DNA from: Schistocerca nitens
Taxonomy: Eukaryota > Arthropoda > Insecta > Orthoptera > Acrididae
Length of the DNA stretch: 64,000 bases
Direction of reading: 5' to 3'
NCBI RefSeq assembly: GCF_023898315.1
Contig: NC_064619.1
Location: forward strand, 478,681,376-478,745,375
Part shown: positions 9,190-20,599 of the stretch, piece by piece
Position numbering within the stretch: the first letter of the stretch is position 1
How the letters are laid out: each line of letters begins with the position of its first letter
Notes under the pieces: generated by a model
Seen by the model: the letters and a program-made list of their open reading frames with translations, nothing else
What the model was told of the DNA's origin: nothing
Database searches by the model: none
Program-made: the position numbers and the translations under genes

Positions 9190-12100
9190 TTTCGTGAAGG
9201 ACATGAGATCAGTGACACCATACCACAGTTAGAATACTCGGTGATTGCGGACGCCTTTGAGGAGCGAATCTCATTCACAAGGGTCGAGACTCCAGCAGGA
9301 GGGCACTGCGTTCCTGTTGGGTTTCTAACAGTGTGCTCTCATGTCATGGAAACAGAGCTCCTCAAAGTAGTAAATGGTCTGTAGTATCCCACCATTAAAT
9401 GTGGTGTGGTGCTGTGCATCGGGTTGTCACACCCCTCAAAGTTGCCTCTGGTACTGAAGAGAATAGTCTTCATTACCTTTGGGGGGATAAAGGCGTGATA
9501 ACGCGGAGCACATCAATCGCAGAGTGCTTTCTTGAATCCACCTTGAGAGCTATACTGGCCCGATTATCTGAGATGGAAGTTAGAGATTCAGCTAAAGCAC
9601 TCAGCCGAATATTACATCTGGACATCCACACACGTGTCTATAATCCGGTAAATGGAGGGTCCAGCTATATCAAGCACCCTAAGTATAAAGCTAATAACAG
9701 GGCATGCATTTATGTTTAAAAATAAAACCGATCGAGCTAGTTTTGCATGGTCAGTCCTGGCTTGCAAGAGAAATTACAATTACAGAGATCATCTTGAGTG
9801 TCTTGGTACATACTGTGTAGGTGATAACACACATGGTATCAAGTTCCCCATCAAGATCCAGGACATACTTAAATTTGAGGGGCAGAATACCGAAATATTG
9901 GTTTTTGTATATGGCCTGGAGAAATGCAAGCCAGATGAGCAGGAGAAGCGTATAGTCGTTGGCACCCTCCATTTTTCAAAATCTGTTGGTGAGCATAAGA
10001 TGCATGGCAACATGCTGCTCTTCTCTGAAGGTGATTGTCAGCATTATGTATGGATTAAAGACATGCCCCATCTCCTTTCCGCCTAACTGAGTAAGTGTAA
10101 TGGAAAACGGCTTATTTGCTTAAGGTGCCTCAGTGCCTTTTACTCAGACAAGTTATTACCATAGCATATAGTAGATTTTGCTTCCAAGGACCTGGTGCAT
10201 AAGGAAGACAAATTCGTAAAGTTTAATAATGCTCACCATCAGGAGCGAAGTCTGTTTGTACCGTATGCTGACTTTGAATACCTCCTCACTCCTGTGACAC
10301 ATTGTGAAGGTGACCTTACAGTCTCACATACCACCTTCACAGAAAAATACGTACCATATGTGGCAGCGTACCAAATAGTTTTGTTCCGTGATTCGAGTCT
10401 TGACCGCTACTAATCTTATGTCAAGGATAATCCGGCCATTTGAGCTGCTCACTGAGCTTGTAAAACTTTCATGGGAGGTTGATAAGTTTTACAGTGACAA
10501 CGTTCCCATGATCAAATCGAAGAAGAATGAAGATTTGTACAATAACGCCGTTGGCTGTCATATTTGTAGGCTGCTGTTTGATAGAAAAGCAGAAACTCCT
10601 TGTAGGGATCACTGTCATCTTACAGGAAGTTCCATGGCGCAGCTCATAAAACGTGCAACTTTAAGTACCAACTACCAAGCGACATACCCGTTTTCTTCCA
10701 TAATTTAAGTGGGTATGACGTTCAGTTTCTTGTTGAGCACTTCGCTGATTTCGGCATGGAGAAAAATCGGTCTTTGTGCTGCCTGAGACGGCTGAGAAAT
10801 ATATTTCACTCTACTAACGAATGACGCCGAGAATTTCGCTCTGCTTCATGCGGACACGCTACGTTTTATGCAGGCACCACATCTCGGTAGGATATGCGTA
10901 TCACTCAAGCTGCATTTCCGGAGGAGGAAAAGTTTCAGCTTGTGATTTGGAAGAGGGTTTTCTCATACGAGTATGTGGATAGTATGGCAAAACACAATAA
11001 AATCACGCTACGCGACATGACTGCAATCTCCAGCAACCGTACAGGCGACGCCATAACTGATACAAAGTATGAGCATGTCTGTCTGCAAGGAATTCAACGT
11101 CTCCCCTTTAGGAGAGTATGCATGACTTTGCATAGACACAGCTGTGCACATAATTTTCGAGAAATTATGGAGTCTATGCATGACCACATGTTCTCTGGTA
11201 CCCATCTTTTATTACGTGGCACCTGGGTTGTCTTGGGATGCAACGCTCAAGAAAACGAAATGCAGCATTGAATTATTGACCAACGCAGACATGCTTCTCT
11301 TCTTTGTGTGAGAGATCCGTGGGGGACTTTGCCAATATGCCCATAGGCATGCAAAGACAAATAACCCACAGATGTGTGACAGGTTCAATGCATCACATGA
11401 TTCGAGTTATATTGTGTACTTCGAGCTAAACAACTTATGTGGTCACTCCATGCAACAATCGCTGCCAGTTGGTGAATTTCGATTGGTGCCCAGAGATGAA
11501 TACAAGGGATTAGGTGGAATAATCAAGGGGGGGGGGGGTATGGCCGTTGATTCTGATGTAGGGTGTGTGGTGGAGGTAGCACTCACCCCAGTAGTTTGTA
11601 TGCTGTACACGCCAATCTGCTGCTGTGTCCAGAGCAACTAGTTCTGCGAGAAGGCTCCACTCCAATACTGATGACAATGCTGGGGACTGATTGGAGATAC
11701 ATTTATTTGTCTTGTAATCTCCAGAAATTTCTCAGCTTGGAGATAGAGCTGGTTAGAATCACCTGGGCTATCTCCTTCAAGTAGTCCCCCTAGTTGAATA
11801 AGAGACAGAGAGCTTCAGCGACTTGTAACATTGAGAAGGTTTTTATATATTAATGACTAATTTAATTTTCTGCAAAACAATAGTTAATTTGAGGGAACAG
11901 TATGTTATTTTTATTAGAATCGAATGAGATGGGCGTTATGGTGTAAGAAAATGCATCGCCAAGCCGAACTCTAAGCAGGTCACCATATTCAATAAGAAAT
12001 TTGTTGCTGTGGAGATAGTGAAGACTGCCATGGAGTTCACAAAACCTATTTGTGTGGGGATGTACAAACTAGACCTATTCAAACACCATATGCACTGCTT

Positions 12101-12265
12101 ACATTAAGAGTTTGAGATTCCTCATACATGGCCGATAATCCTTAGGGTACTGTTCCACAGAGCAAGAAGGTTATCGGCCTTACGAAAAATGAAGTGAATG
12201 GATTGTCGATTGTGGAGTTGGTGGTCTGCGATCAAAAATGTATACATATCGCACATTGAAAGGTG
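9190..12265 (+). pseudogene. Protein-primed type B DNA polymerase of a Polinton/adintovirus-like element, decayed
   Basis: Several frames carry pieces in the right order. N-terminal region 9190-10085 includes 'RACIYV' and YGLEKCKPDEQ, ending HYVWIKDMPHLLS. An endonuclease-VII-like Cys/His knot, CHICRLLF...CRDHCHLTG, lies at about 10552-10625. 'NLSGYDVQFLVEHF' follows at about 10705, then YEYVDSMAKHNK at about 10970. At about 11400 comes 'SYIVYFELNNLCG', where the metal-binding Asp of polymerase motif A appears as Glu. A C-terminal block is at 11930-12262 (FTKPICVGMYKLDLF; KVIGLTKNEVNGLSIVE). Sequence between about 11510 and 11930 is unrelated, and the DTD motif C is not found. Stops and frameshifts break it at least six times. 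Such polymerases replicate linear DNA of Polintons and related viruses; this copy cannot. Confidence 0.75.
11529..11538 (+). repeat. Poly-G run inside the polymerase relic
   Basis: A run of ten G residues lies at the point where recognisable polymerase sequence stops. It may mark slippage or a rearrangement breakpoint. Confidence 0.6.
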
Positions 12266-12269
12266 GCAC

Positions 12270-13800
12270 CTAGAGATGGGCTAAGGGTGTTTGTTGTATT
12301 GCATCAACAGAGAGCTCTCGCTATCGAAGACTATTTGCAGTGCCAGTGCAGTGGCGTTCGTGATGCTGCACTGCAGCCACTTCATATGGTACAGCAAACT
12401 AGTATTCGATCGAGAGGACATGAGGTGTACACTTTACTGCAGTCTAAAATCGGCCTGTCGCCTCATAACGATAAAAAGGTCATTTGTGATAATGGGACTG
12501 AAGCTCTCTTGCACTCACACTACTCACTTGTAGCGAGAGAAGGAGTGGGGTACTCTGATTGAGTGTGAGGGAGAGAATGAGTGTGTGTGTGTGTGTGTGT
12601 GTATGTGTGTGTGTGTGTGTGTGTGTATGTGTGTGTGTGTGTGTGTGCAGAGTAAACTACTCTGACACATTTATCTCCTAGTGTAAGTAATTTTGTCTGT
12701 GTGTCTCATGTAAATATTTATTTATATGTACTTTGTACACAAGTATATACACACACGATGTGTGGGAAAAAAGCATAAAACAAGTAAAAGAAATGTATAT
12801 TTATGTGTATATATATATGCACACCATGTGTGTGAAAAAAATTTAAAAAAGTTAAGAAAAGTTTTAAAAATCTGAACAAAAGCATAAACAAAAAAGTATT
12901 TGTTTATTTATTTATTCACAAACCTTTTATATATACATCCCATGTGAATCATGTAAATAGAACAGTTTTTAGTTTCACCTGCCAGTAGCTGTCCAAGACT
13001 CATTAGTTTCTAAATGTTCACAATCCATCAGAATTACTCTTCAGCCTATGATATTGGGACTGTGGAATTTAGCTGTGGTAGTAAAAAAAGTATCTGTGTA
13101 TTAGTTTTTAACATCGATTTATATATCTGGAAAAACTTTAAGAATTTTATTCAGTGCTAGTGGTAAAAAATTTGTAATAAAAATTCAGAACCTGTGTTAC
13201 TGTTCTAGCGTGTAAGTTAAAAGTACCCAGTGCATTGAAATACCAGAGTCAAACTGTATCTCAAGAACTGAATTGTACCTCAAAAATTAAATTGCATCTG
13301 TGTGAACAGAATAAATGAAAAAAACCGTTACCATACATCTTTGTTGTTGTTATCTCCAAACAGCCTATCCCCTATTGTATTGGGTATATATAAAAGATGT
13401 GCATAATACAAATGACATTAGCTTGTCTGAAGATGAGAGCTATTAAGGAGGTGGAGTTTAAGATGATCGATAACATAATATATTGAATGGTTGAATGGAA
13501 TTAGGCCTATCCTACAGTACAAACTGACTTATGGGAGCAGAAGGTATGTGACTATGTACACTTCCAAAGTCATGTAGTAAATATGCCTGAAATTATATCT
13601 CCTGTGCTTGACGAAAACCACAGACATAGTATCTGGACAACACTGTATACTGTCAAAGTGGAAAATGGGTGAATAGAAATCATACACATCTTATGAGGTA
13701 AAAATTAAGTTATTTCTCATCCAAGTATTTTTTATATTTTCAGAAGCAGAGACAACAACACTATTTTTACACATTTTCTTCTTGAGTCGATGGAGAGCAG
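12270..13800. other. AT-rich spacer between convergent viral-type genes
   Basis: No coding frame with a recognisable signature. It contains the GT microsatellite at about 12579-12648 and long AT-rich stretches. It separates the + strand polymerase from the - strand structural cluster. Confidence 0.5.
12579..12648 (+). repeat. (GT)n microsatellite
   Basis: About 70 bp of GT repeats broken only by two 'ta' interruptions. Confidence 0.95.
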
Positions 13801-13822
13801 AACACCTGTAGAATTCCAGGTC

Positions 13823-14032
13823 TTAAACAGCAGCAAACTTGAAGATTCGATGCATCCATGCGATCTTCACCTTCACATAGATGATGGTATCCGTGTGGTC
13901 GAACAATCGTAGCGAGATTGTCATATCTTTATAGGATTCACCAGGATCATACAAGTGAATTCTATGGTAGAAATGTGTTAACCCCCCCACGCATTTAGCA
14001 CACTTCAAATCCTTGAAAGATTGGTGATGCAA
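13823..14032 (-). pseudogene. Unidentified small frame at the end of the structural cluster
   Basis: A 69-codon open frame containing a CAKC pair and 'HLYDPGESYKDM'. It lies just downstream, on the same strand, of the capsid-like relic. It may be a small viral-type gene or part of one. No family recognised. Confidence 0.3.
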
Positions 14033-14051
14033 TGTTTATTGAATGTCTCTA

Positions 14052-15358
14052 TTATTCTGGCATCTTATGTGTATGAATTAGTTCAACATCTTTAAATATG
14101 AACTGTCTACTCTCATCATCATAGAAACCCTGAACGTCTGCATGATATTCACACCTTGAGATAACATTATGGAGTGCTCTGAGTATGGTGCAACACTTGT
14201 TCATATATATCGCTTGTTGCACAACAGTGGTGAGTGGACAGAAGTTAATCATATGGATATGTATAACGACAGCATACGTTGCAGTATGTTCTGGGAAAAC
14301 TGCTGAAGATTCAAATTCAATTTGTACTTCTGTTGTTCGAGATTTAATTATCTTGTTCAGTTTTGAGCAGTCTCTTACGATGATCGATGATAGCTCCTTA
14401 AATACCCATGGACTGAGTAGACATCCTCCTCCTTCTTTGGCATTTTCATTGTAAGATGCATGAAAACTCGCATACATGTCATATGCTAACCTATATACAT
14501 TTTCATCCTACTGCAAGTGTAAATTGTCATATGGGTAAAATTCTTAACTCAGGTAGACTCTGGCATTAGTTAACTTGCAGTTATCGAATGCAGTGGAATC
14601 ATTTGTTATGTTCCCTTTTCTATCAGTCTAAAATGCAAGAACAATGAATCTAGGCGTCTCTAGCTGAGAACAAGTTTTAATAACCCATGTTTGTCAGCTT
14701 CCAGTAAGTAGCACTAGGTACTCGAAAACCTCCCAAGAGCGGAATTTTTATGATCGATATGTACCAGAATTCAAAACTTTTAAAAGCTTCAAACGCTCCT
14801 TGTCTGATACACTGATGTGAGCCATTTTCCATATTATCTTGCTGATTGTGATCATATTCTCCTCTTGAGCTCCTTGAATGTATGAATTATTGTCCGTGCA
14901 CTCCGTACCAGAATTAGCTCCTGTTTAGCGTTCATAATAATCTGTCTCATGTCCTCAAAGTACCTCATAAGAATGTATAGTGGTATGCATGCAGTAAATC
15001 GCTTGTACTCTGCAACTGTTCTATCCTCAGGATCGTCTATGAACCATCCCGCATTTTCTAAACTATGCAAATCTGCGGGTGATGTAGAGATGTATGTTTT
15101 AAGGGTCGATATTATGCCGACATTGCGTGTATGGTCGATCTCAGATCCACTGAGATCATAGCGTATATCTTGGAACAGGAATGTTAAGGCATTATGTGTA
15201 AGCTTGGATCCCACTGTATCATTGCCGTTGGTTTTCTTGAATGATCCCTCCAAATATACGAAACTCTTGCATGGAAGCGTCAGCTCGTCTTGGTGCTGAA
15301 TGACAACCCTTATTTCATCATTCTTATTAAATGAGGTTGAAGCATAAGGTTTATGCAA
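14052..15358 (-). pseudogene. Putative capsid-type protein of the Polinton/adintovirus-like element, decayed
   Basis: The N-terminal part (start 15358, to about 14852) has 'NKNDEIRVVIQHQDELTLPC' and 'FQDIRYDLSGSEIDHTRNVG'. The C-terminal part (about 14560-14052) has 'FHASYNE' and 'TTEVQIEFESS'. Between them the frame is broken, with stops and degenerate sequence. The order and spacing match a roughly 450-residue protein found in arthropod Polinton-like loci beside polymerase B and an adenain-like protease. I take it to be a jelly-roll capsid protein, but the capsid identity is inferred from context and family recognition, not from structure. Confidence 0.55.
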
Positions 15359-15554
15359 GAAGTATTCCTGACATATAATTCATTCATCCTACTCTACTGG
15401 ACTGGTTATACTGAGCGTGGACGTCATTGCAAGGTTTCAAGCCAACTGATTTAAGAAACTCGCAGTTCCCACGTTTTATCACTTTGCGGTTCGGTGGCAT
15501 ACTGAGGATTGCGTGATCTGGTTTAATGCTGTACACCCATCCTGCCATACATGT

Positions 15555-15960
15555 AATCATACGATGATTTCCTCAGCGCGAAAGTCAATAATTTGATTAT
15601 TCTGTTCCACAATACGCAACTCCTAATAGTCCAGTGTCTGAAGTGTCACCGGAAGGTATATTGCGTTGGTTGGAGCCTCAGCAATCCTATATCCTGTTGC
15701 AACTGAGGGAAAAGTTCCTAAATAGTATGAACCAGACTGTCGTTGAGACAGAAATTTGTTACACTCGACTCAGATTGTGCTGACATGCATTATGTCCACA
15801 GTCTGATCCGACTTGTAAAATTTACAAGGAACTTTCTTCAAAACCTGTCTTTTTGTGAAAACCAGCAGACGCCCTACTGAACATTTGAGGTTAAAGTCAA
15901 TTGTAGCATACACTGTCCTTATTTCAGACTTAAGCATATTGATGTTTGCTCATAGCTCAA
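15555..15960 (-). pseudogene. Second structural-type gene relic (possible minor capsid protein)
   Basis: One minus-strand frame runs about 130 codons with only two stops: 'EIRTVYATIDFNLKCSVGRL', 'TKRQVLKKVPCKFY', 'GSYYLGTFPSVATGYRI', ending 'RIVEQNNQIIDFRAEEI'. The frame is far longer than chance and sits directly upstream of the capsid-like gene on the same strand. I do not recognise the exact family. A penton or minor capsid role is inferred from position only. Confidence 0.45.
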
Positions 15961-16256
15961 TACCTTTACCTGTTTTATGACTTCGTTTAAATCATCGATA
16001 CTGTATGCACCAGGTTCTGTTTCACAATGTCTTTTTCATCATTATTATCCAGATGCTGTTTGTTGGTAGCTTCGGTAATATCTGGGAATTCTATTGTATA
16101 CATCCAGTCCAATTAAAGCACTACTCCATTCAACAATGCTCAAATCAATTGATGGGAACTAATTTGCACATAATACAGATGGTCATTCTTTTAAAATCAA
16201 AGTATACGACATTGCATCTGAACATCAACTGATGAAGGAATGTTTAAAGCTCCTCC

Positions 16257-16560
16257 TTATATAGTCTGCTTTTTCTTCTTTGTAAACGTCAAGAGAAAGA
16301 TAATGCATAGATGCCTGCGGAGGTGTCTATTAAAGTCCTGACAGTGCCGAAAACCGTAGAACACACGTCTTCTGTGAGTGAAGTATCGCTGTAATTCTTC
16401 TGGCACTTGCAGATCAGCGCATGAGTCGAAATAGTGGACGATATTTGTGTCTTTCACAAAATATGACACCCAATGGGTGCTGGGACATCCAGCAACATCT
16501 AAATTCACAATACCACATTCACCAGTTTTCCAAATAATTCTTCGGTAACGTATCCGGCGT
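16257..16560 (-). pseudogene. Adenain-like cysteine protease relic
   Basis: Residues 'STHWVSYFV' carry the His and 'VHYFDSCADLQVPEELQRYF' the acidic residue of an adenovirus-protease (ULP1-fold) type peptidase. Downstream the nucleophile region reads 'LRRHLCIIFL', where a Cys-Gly-His is expected. The catalytic Cys is therefore replaced and the enzyme should be inactive. This protease matures virions in adenoviruses, and homologues are standard in Polintons and adintoviruses. It reads in the same direction as the capsid-like genes. Confidence 0.65.
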
Positions 16561-16574
16561 CAAAATGCCATGGA

Positions 16575-16990
16575 ATCTTGGAATGTTGAATTATTTTTAA
16601 CAAACTTAGGTATATCAATGTTTGTGAGTGCCCGATTTAGTAGGACTGCTAATGGTTTTTTTTATTTATTAATAGACCAAACCCTTTCTGGCACAGTTTC
16701 AAGTATAGTCCTTTCCCGATGGCTGTGGCTTCCATCAAGCAGTTATGTCTTCTCTTTTCTTCTAACTGCGCTTGGGAGTTTTACTCGTTCTTGACCGTTG
16801 GAGCAATAGTTGCAGTACCACCAGTGAGACATCCCACCGCCAAGAGAGAAAAGAGGGCTGTGATGAGAAATGGAAGAAAACTACCAGACGTCTTGGGTAC
16901 TGGTAGAACTAGAGGTGCTTTAATCAGTCCTCTTCTTCTTCCCTCTCCCTTCTGCTTCAGAACGTTTTTAGCTACATACATTGCTGTCAG
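16575..16990 (-). pseudogene. Small hydrophobic virion-type protein relic
   Basis: The frame starting at 16981 has a basic N-terminus (KQKGEGRRRG), then the hydrophobic 'FLPFLITALFSLLAVGCLTG' and a short Ala/Thr-rich tail. Translation continues in a neighbouring frame to 'NRALTNIDIPKFV' at about 16610, just before the protease. A basic patch followed by one Gly-containing membrane segment is typical of the small pX-like proteins in Polinton and adintovirus loci. The identification is by composition and position. Confidence 0.45.
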
Positions 16991-17029
16991 GATACAGTAC
17001 TTCCAACACCTTTGCTTCCTACTCTTCTC

Positions 17030-17221
17030 AAAAAATGGTTCAAATGGCTCTGAGCACTATGGGACTTAACTTCTGAGGTCATCAGTTCCATAGAACTTAG
17101 AACTACTTCAATCTAACTAACACACACATCCATGCCCGAGGCAGGATTCCAACCTCCGACCGTAGCGGTCGCGCGGTTCCAGACAGTAGCGCCTAGAACC
17201 GCTCGGCCACACCGGCTGGCA
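17030..17221 (-). mobile_element. tRNA-derived SINE with 11-bp target duplication
   Basis: Minus-strand head with A-box-like 'GGCCGAGCGGTTC', B-box-like GGTTGGAATCC and the body ending 'AGCCATTTGAACCATT'. Exact duplications ctactcttctc lie at 17019-17029 and 17222-17232. It interrupts the end of the integrase-like relic, so it is younger than that relic. Confidence 0.9.
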
Positions 17222-17450
17222 CTACTCTTCTCTTTCTTTAGTGCAAACGTGCACAATTCATAAATCGCTTGAAATTCATCACTCCTAAACCCTATTAATT
17301 TTTCCACTAGCGCTCTATTTCCTCGATGTCTTGTGAATCTCTCTATGAGAAATACATCTGGTTCTGATGTAACTATAAATATCTCCATTGCCCAGTTTAG
17401 TAGGTATGATTTCTCAAATGCTGTCTTGTGTTTTGAGATACGTGCCAAGT
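17222..17450 (-). pseudogene. Integrase C-terminal tail with chromodomain-like block
   Basis: Starting near 17448: 'ARISKHKTAFEKSYLLNWAM', then 'PDVFLIERFTRHRGNRALVE', 'LIGFRSDEFQAIYE'. The first block matches the region after the catalytic core in retrovirus-type integrases of Polintons. The second resembles the chromodomain they often carry. No DDE core was recognised upstream, so only the tail survives, and its 3' end is cut by a SINE. Confidence 0.5.
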
Positions 17451-17835
17451 CACCATCATTTTCGTGCTGATTTTGTTTTTGCTGAGAGCTGCCTGAGAGT
17501 GGCAGTAACCGGCTTAAATGTCTCCTGTAGTGTTTTCTGTCAATCCGTATGTCCTAACCTAAACAACTGTAATTTCTCTCCGATGGCCTTCCGCACCTGA
17601 ATGGCTTTTCATTTCATTGACATCTCGATGTATACTAATCAGGCATCTCTGCAGTATGAGGCTTTATATATCTTCTCTTCTTCCCCTTATTATGTGACTG
17701 TTTCCCTTCCCAATAAAAAGCACCTCTCCATCTCTTTTCCCCTCCATAACCTCAACCTTTTCAGTTAAGTTGGTTACTTTCTTACCAATTTCATTAACTA
17801 TTTCATTTAATGCATTGATCATTCTCTGAAGTTAC
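17450..17835 (-). pseudogene. Coiled-coil-like frame upstream of the integrase tail
   Basis: Minus-strand translation from about 17830 gives 'MINALNEIVNEIGKKVTNLT' followed by EKVEVMEGKRDGEVLFIGKG, with heptad-like hydrophobics. Nearer 17550-17460 comes 'PVTATLRQLSAKTKSARK'. Stops interrupt it. It probably continues the viral-type cluster, but I do not recognise a family. Confidence 0.35.
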
Positions 17836-17846
17836 TTTTCACACAC

Positions 17847-17847
<1 letters not shown>

Positions 17848-17930
<83 letters not shown>
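17848..17930. repeat. (AT)n microsatellite
   Basis: More than 80 bp of uninterrupted AT dinucleotides. It abuts the right edge of recognisable Polinton-like sequence. Confidence 0.98.
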
Positions 17931-17932
<2 letters not shown>

Positions 17933-18259
17933 TTCAGTTTGACAAAGAGTGGTGGGAAGGTGTCTTAAGCAATTGTCTGCTGCTGCACAATTATACACAC
18001 ATCATTGAAAATAACGATATTAATAAAGTATGATACTTGGCTGTTTTGAACCTGGCTGTTGTTCAGCAATCATATACTAGTTTCAACAAAGGATTAAACA
18101 GCTAACAGATTGGCTGTTTAATCCTATGTTAAAAATATAATACTTGCCCTATAATGATAGAGCTCTGGAATAAAATACATACACATTATTTATTTAAATA
18201 TCGTACATCAGATTTAGTATTTAAAAAATTGTCAGTCTCTTTCTTGATCTTCTTTGCAC

Positions 18260-18860
18260 CTGTACAATATTTCCCAAATTAAGCTTCTTGGTATGTAATA
18301 AATTCCAGGTGTATCTCCTTCAAGCCAATGGGTACCTCACAATATTCTGGTTTTCCACATGTACATTTAAACTCTTTCTCTTTTGGCTTTGTGTTGATGC
18401 AGAAATAAAGGTACTCTATTCATATGTAGAAAGTGTACAACATCATTGCATGTGGAATCTATGCTTGACAACCATCAACACAGTCTCTCTGATGCAAGGT
18501 GTTGCACAGTATTGGCATCATATAAGTTCATAAGTGAGGCATGCCATAGATAGACATACTTGTCATCCGATTTCACACATAGTGCAGAGTCATCATACAC
18601 TGTTGTAATAGATAGTATCATAGCAGTAAGGCGAATTTCTAGGTGGGTACCTGTTGGCTAATACTCTGTGGTTATCTACTGGTTGATGAAGCGCTCTGCA
18701 TGATGTATTTCATCCCAACCGAACTAAGAAACAGGCACTTTAACAGCCTTCAATTCATTTTCAATTTCTATCTTCACATGCAATCCCCAGTAATGATATG
18801 CTTCTATACCCACATTTACGTGTTTCATTCAGCTAGGAGTTAAATTGCATGTGGAACTGA
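18260..18860 (-). pseudogene. Unidentified decayed coding region
   Basis: One minus-strand frame from 18840 to about 18430 reads about 135 codons with only five stops, all TAG or TGA: 'VNVGIEAYHYWGLHVKIEIE', 'GWDEIHHAERFINQ', 'TGTHLEIRLTAMILSITT', 'VKSDDKYVYLWHASLMNLYD'. A neighbouring frame then reads 'KPKEKEFKCTCGKPEYCEV' to a stop at about 18283. Coherent coding composition and repeated one-step stops suggest a dead gene rather than random DNA. No family recognised. It could belong with the Cys/His modules at 19.5-20.1 kb on the same strand. Confidence 0.4.
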
Positions 18861-19429
18861 AAAGAATGGGCACACTTGGTACCTTCTTATCCATAGTATC
18901 TGCACTGTGTCACTGTACTACCACAGGTATGCTCTGCTGGCACAGGTAATATGTTGGTGACGAATACTCTCTTCCATCTTGTTGTTTAGGACCACCAGCA
19001 GCACTCTAGGCATTGGGAACAGACCAAACATCCTCATCACACAAATCAATGAGTGGGACAGACAATAACAACTCCTTGCTCTGGTCCAGCATGTGGGCAA
19101 TGTGTGCCACGTGATCACACATGGTCGCTACATGTTGAAGGCTACATCTGAACAAGGAGGATGAAGTATCACATACAAACCAAGAAAAGAAACAACCAAA
19201 AATAATGCTAACTACAGACAAAGATGTTATACAGGGCTGTGCTGTATCTCGACTGCTGCTGCTAACGCTTCATGGTTCTTCCCCTGCTGGTTCTGACCGA
19301 CTGAGTGAGACTGAGGCTGTGGAGTTTCTGAGCCCACCCTATAGCTCCTCTGATGTCACCAGATACTGCAGTCCTATTGGCTGAGGCCAATCATGTGATC
19401 AGATTCAGTGTTCTTATTGGTCCCTGTCT

Positions 19430-20285
19430 TTTTTTTCTGGGAAGGGAGGGCGGAGGGGAGGAGGGGAGGGCCATCGGCATCCTCTAGTAATAATGATGTG
19501 AACTAGGCCAGTTGGTATCCAAACCTTAAGGTAAACCCTTATGGTTCATTGTGAACAGGGTGAAGGGATGTGAGGTGTTAGCAAATTTCGAAAAAGATAA
19601 GCAGTTCCAGCAGAAACATCTATCTGCATGAGTTTTGAAATGCATCTTCACCCATCCCATTGCATTGGCATTATTTATATGCTCATCTATTATCTTTTCT
19701 TTCCACTCATTGTGGAGTAGGCTATGGATACAGTCCTCAGTTGTGTGCCTGCATGCAGTACACTTACTAAATTCATCCCTGCTTATCACCAGAATTTCCA
19801 CAATTGTCCACATGGATGAATGTCTTGCCTCTTGTGCTTCGGAAGACTGACTGGACTTTTATCGAATGATCTACAGTCCCAGCACATGTATTTATCAGCC
19901 TGAGTTGCAAACTGTAGCTTAGCCCCATTCTGCTGCATCTTCATTATTTGATGAAGCATATTCACCTTCTTCGTACATTCACCAAATATCATTGCTTTCC
20001 AAGCATCGTGCAGGTGGCTATGGACACAGTCCTCTGCTGCATGATTACAGCCAATATACCTGTTAAACTCCTCCTTCTCCAGCACAGACACCTCATCGAT
20101 TGAACACATAGTACACGGAAAATAATTATGTCCATTCTTTCAGAAATCTCAGCATAGAGTTCTTTTCCCACCAATTTCCAGATAGGGAGGGGAGGGGGAG
20201 AGAAGTGGTGGGGGAGGGCCAACAGTGTCCTCTGGTGGTTTTGTTATGAACGAGTTCAGTTGGTCTCCAAACAGCAAGGTGAACA
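19430..20285 (-). repeat. Tandem Cys/His-rich coding modules between direct repeats
   Basis: Module B (20109 to about 19860) and module A (19813 to about 19560) are homologous. Both have EF, a CxH, the pattern EDC-[VI]-HS-x-LH-[DN]-x-WK, then about 35-45 residues on AD-[KR]-x-x-CW-[DN]-C-x-SF. Conserved Cys and His suggest metal binding. The reading frame of B runs into A out of register by one frame. Direct repeats flank the pair: G-rich sequence then 'gggagggcca' and a 'cagttggt.tccaaac' block, at about 19440-19535 and 20175-20285. I do not know this family. It may be a decayed gene or an uncharacterised mobile element. Confidence 0.5.
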
Positions 20286-20599
20286 CACAAAATTTGATAT
20301 TCTTGCCAATAGCTTCGAATTTCCCGCCATTTTTTTTAATTTCGCGCCAGTTCCAGAGGTCAGGTTGGGTGGAGTTAGGTCAGTGGAACTTGTGCAAATG
20401 ACCTATGTTTTCCCGCCAAAATTTGAATTTCCCACCATGACTGCAGTGCAATGTTATCATATATATGGCCACTATCTTGGATCCGCCATCTTGAAAAAAC
20501 AATGCAGAGTGGGGTGATGCTCCCTTTGTCCCACTACTGACATCTAGTCAGCTTAGTTTAAATGTACAGGAGGAGATATGCATTGTTGTACCACTGAAT

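Noticed and set aside
12579-12648. CRISPR-like array
   Set aside because: A simple GT microsatellite with no spacers, in a eukaryotic window.
17848-17930. AT run as a replication origin or attachment site of the Polinton-like element
   Set aside because: A plain microsatellite; no inverted terminal repeat partner found near 7 kb.
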